Assembly (NCBI RefSeq): GCF_027587205.1
Contig: NZ_JAPDOD010000041.1
Span: 14,341-78,340, forward strand
DNA from: Solirubrobacter ginsenosidimutans
Lineage (GTDB): Bacteria; Actinomycetota; Thermoleophilia; Solirubrobacterales; Solirubrobacteraceae
Reading direction: 5' to 3'
DNA: 64,000 nucleotides
Made by a program: the position numbers and the translations under genes. The first letter of the stretch is position 1; the number at the start of each line of letters is the position of its first letter. This document shows positions 62,334 through 64,000 of the stretch, piece by piece. The notes beneath the pieces were generated by a model, which was not told the origin of the DNA, searched no databases, and saw nothing but the letters and a program-made list of their open reading frames with translations.

Positions 62334-62786
62334 ATGGACATGTCTGACATCACCTCCCAGCAGCTCGTGGTGTTCTCGATCGGCAGCGAGGAGTACGCCC
62401 TGCCTATCGGTGCCGTCCACGAAATCATCCGTTACACCGAGCCGCGGTCCGTCACGTCGGACGTGCCGTGGATCCGCGGTGTGATCGGTCTCCGAGGCAA
62501 GATCATCCCGATCTATGACCTCGCGCAGCGCATGGGCCTGCCCGTCGCCGATGCCGACTTCGGCAAGATCGTCATCGTCGAGACCGGGACCGGCCAGGCC
62601 GGTGTGCTCGTCGGCGACGTCGAAGAGGTCCTGACCGTCACGAGCGAGCAGCTCGAGGCCGTCCCGACCGCCGACACGCAGACGATCGAGTCGATCGCCA
62701 AGATCGACGACCGCCTCGTCATCCTGCTCAACCCCGAGGGTCTCTTCTCCTCCGGGTCGCGCGTCGACGAGCTGGCCGCGGTCTAG
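62334..62786 (+). CDS. cheW: Chemotaxis coupling protein CheW
   Basis: A 150-aa CheW: QQLVVFSIGSEEYALPIGAV (residues ~9-28), PRSVTSDVPWIRGVIGLRGK and IIPIYDLAQRMGL, then VGDVEEVLTVTSEQLEAVP. It links chemoreceptors to the CheA kinase. Start ATG 62334 or 62340. It begins a chemotaxis cluster with cheB following after 15 nt. No cheA or receptor gene lies within the window; they may lie beyond the right edge. Confidence 0.93.
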   Translation: MDMSDITSQQLVVFSIGSEEYALPIGAVHEIIRYTEPRSVTSDVPWIRGVIGLRGKIIPIYDLAQRMGLPVADADFGKIVIVETGTGQAGVLVGDVEEVLTVTSEQLEAVPTADTQTIESIAKIDDRLVILLNPEGLFSSGSRVDELAAV

Positions 62787-62801
62787 ACCCCTCGTCTCAC
62801 G

Positions 62802-63875
62802 GTGGCCGCGATCTCCAACACCGCGCAGCGGGTCGTCGTCGCCGACGACTCGCGCCTGATGCGCCGAATCCTTTCCGACGCCCTCGGGCGTCAGGGCTTC
62901 GACGTGGTCGCCACGGCGGCCGACGGCGATGAGGCGCTGGCCGCCTGCAATCAGTTCCGCCCGGACGCGATGACGCTGGATCTGCACATGCCGGGGCTCG
63001 ACGGCCTCGGCGTGCTGCGGGCCCTGCGTGCCGGTAAAGCGGAGGCGGTCCCGGTCGTGGTCGTCTCGGCCTTCTCCCCCGCCCACGGCGCTCGCGCCGT
63101 GGATGCACTCTCCGAAGGCGCCTTCGATCTCGTCGCCAAGCCGGCGATGGGCGAGTCGATGGCGGACTTCACGGCCGAGCTCTCCAAGAAGGTCAACGAC
63201 GCCGCCGATAGCGGCAAGCTGCGCGCCCGGCGCCCCCGCGCCGTCGCCGCCGCGCCCGCGATCGCGCGCCGTCCGCCGGTCCGCGCCGCCGCCGCGAGCG
63301 CGCGACCTGGCACCAAGAAGTTCGTCGTGATCGCGTCCTCGACCGGCGGCCCGAAGGCCCTGGGCGAGGTGATCCCGCGCCTCCCCGCTTCGCTCGGCAC
63401 CGGCTCCCTGATCGTCCAGCACATGCCGCCGGGCTTCACCGCCTCGCTCGCGGCGCGCCTGGACGGCATGTCCAAGCTCACCGTCCGCGAGGCCGCGGGC
63501 CACGAGGCCATGGACCCGCGCCACATCTATCTCGCGCCCGGTGGCTCGCACCTGCGGATGGGCGAGGACCGCAAGATCCGCCTCTCCGACGAGGCGCCGA
63601 TGGGCGGCCTGCGTCCGCGCGCCGACCTGACGATCGCCGACGCCGCGAAGCTCTACGGCAACGCGATGGTCCTGGTCGTGCTGACCGGCATGGGCAAGGA
63701 CGGACTCGACGGCGCCCGCGCCGTCAAGAAGGCGGGCGGCCGCATCCTCGTCGAGGCCGAGTCCACCTGCGTCGTCTACGGCATGCCGCGCGCCGTGGCC
63801 GAGGCCGGGCTGGCCGACGAGATCCTCCCTTTGCACGAACTCCCCGCAGCGATCGCCCGAGAGGCCGGATCATGA
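62802..63875 (+). CDS. cheB: Chemotaxis methylesterase/deamidase CheB
   Basis: A 357-aa CheB. Receiver domain (residues 8-125) with VVADDSRLMRRIL, phosphoacceptor Asp in AMTLDLHMPGLDG and a Lys in LVAKPAMGE; a linker rich in Arg/Ala/Pro; and the catalytic domain with Ser in VIASSTGGPKALGE, His in IVQHMPPGFTASLA and Asp in GMGKDGLDGARAV. It removes methyl groups from chemoreceptor glutamates. GTG 62802 is chosen. Its stop overlaps the next ATG. Confidence 0.95.
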   Translation: MAAISNTAQRVVVADDSRLMRRILSDALGRQGFDVVATAADGDEALAACNQFRPDAMTLDLHMPGLDGLGVLRALRAGKAEAVPVVVVSAFSPAHGARAVDALSEGAFDLVAKPAMGESMADFTAELSKKVNDAADSGKLRARRPRAVAAAPAIARRPPVRAAAASARPGTKKFVVIASSTGGPKALGEVIPRLPASLGTGSLIVQHMPPGFTASLAARLDGMSKLTVREAAGHEAMDPRHIYLAPGGSHLRMGEDRKIRLSDEAPMGGLRPRADLTIADAAKLYGNAMVLVVLTGMGKDGLDGARAVKKAGGRILVEAESTCVVYGMPRAVAEAGLADEILPLHELPAAIAREAGS

Positions 63876-64000
63876 GCTTCACCCCGAGAGACCGTCCGAC
63901 CGCCACGCCCGTTCGCCGCCCGCTCGCCCCGCGCCCAGGCGCCGCCGCCCCGGCGCCGGCTCCGGCCCCGCCCCCGGCGCTGCGCACGGCCCTAGGCCGG
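63872..64000 (+). CDS. Start of a Pro/Ala-rich protein in the chemotaxis cluster (partial)
   Basis: ATG 63872 overlaps the cheB stop (ATGA). The visible 43 residues are MSFTPRDRPTATPVRRPLAP then Ala/Pro-rich sequence with no domain signature. The gene runs off the right edge. Position suggests another chemotaxis component, such as CheR or CheA, but nothing in the sequence shows it. Confidence 0.6.
   Translation, partial: MSFTPRDRPTATPVRRPLAPRPGAAAPAPAPAPPPALRTALGR

Overview
The window is a very GC-rich, gene-dense stretch of bacterial chromosome. It has no rRNA or tRNA gene, no CRISPR array and no intact mobile element. Gene content points to a high-GC actinobacterium, most likely class Thermoleophilia, order Solirubrobacterales: actinobacterial-type dapC/dapD/dapE, MurT/GatD, an Rv2578c-type radical SAM protein, RNase Y, and extracellular enzymes with beta-rich tails. 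That placement is inference from gene content, not from a marker phylogeny.

Layout. 1-3.7 kb: a coxS-coxL-coxM molybdenum hydroxylase operon read leftward, with the start of a fourth gene at the left edge. 3.7-6.3 kb: leftward PilZ, VOC, AraC-type and winged-helix genes. 6.3-9.0 kb: rightward thioredoxin-fold genes, a gene of unknown function and a lipoprotein preceded by paired palindromes. 9.0-11.6 kb: leftward rRNA/tRNA methyltransferase, an unknown gene, and a coiled-coil protein with an HNH-repeat-like N-terminus next to a 43-codon gene. 11.7-18.4 kb: MBL hydrolase, flippase-like membrane protein, Agl23-like and YYY/DUF2298 membrane proteins and an enolase-superfamily enzyme. 18.4-20.8 kb: membrane protein, ECF sigma factor coupled to an Ogt alkyltransferase, and a cyclophilin lipoprotein. 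20.8-25.3 kb: HAD phosphatase, diacylglycerol kinase, murT, a methyltransferase and gatD in one overlapping operon. 25.4-28.9 kb: a four-gene OpuC-type compatible-solute ABC transporter. 28.9-38.3 kb: HlyIII, a 519-nt structured gap, dut, hflX, dapE-dapC-methyltransferase, dapD, an NmrA-like gene, dapF and miaA. 38.4-43.9 kb: FIST protein, SDR, a truncated mscS relic, secreted alkaline phosphatase and an SOS-controlled radical SAM protein. 44-49.4 kb: miaB, rny, cbrC, recX and recA. 49.5-53 kb: histidine kinase, CheR-like protein and response regulator. 53-60.1 kb: secreted alpha/beta hydrolase, thpR, cinA, rodZ-like gene and ftsK. 60.2-64 kb: an OmpR/HK two-component pair, then cheW, cheB and the start of another gene.

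Themes. Several genes converge on the cell wall: dapC/D/E/F make diaminopimelate, MurT/GatD amidates lipid II, and RodZ-like, FtsK and flippase-like proteins act at the envelope. The ftsK-rodZ-cinA-recA-recX-rny-miaB-miaA-dapF-hflX order is a recognisable conserved bacterial neighbourhood broken by insertions. LexA-type boxes precede recA and the radical SAM gene.

Most striking are two patterns. First, a TANNNT hexamer lies 6-9 nt upstream of many start codons, predicting leaderless mRNAs. In four divergent gaps of only 24-29 bp the two back-to-back hexamers share or nearly share a central TA. Second, five of six intact convergent gene pairs overlap tail to tail by 14-29 bp. In addition, the only diaminopimelate epimerase homologue has serine in place of both catalytic cysteines.
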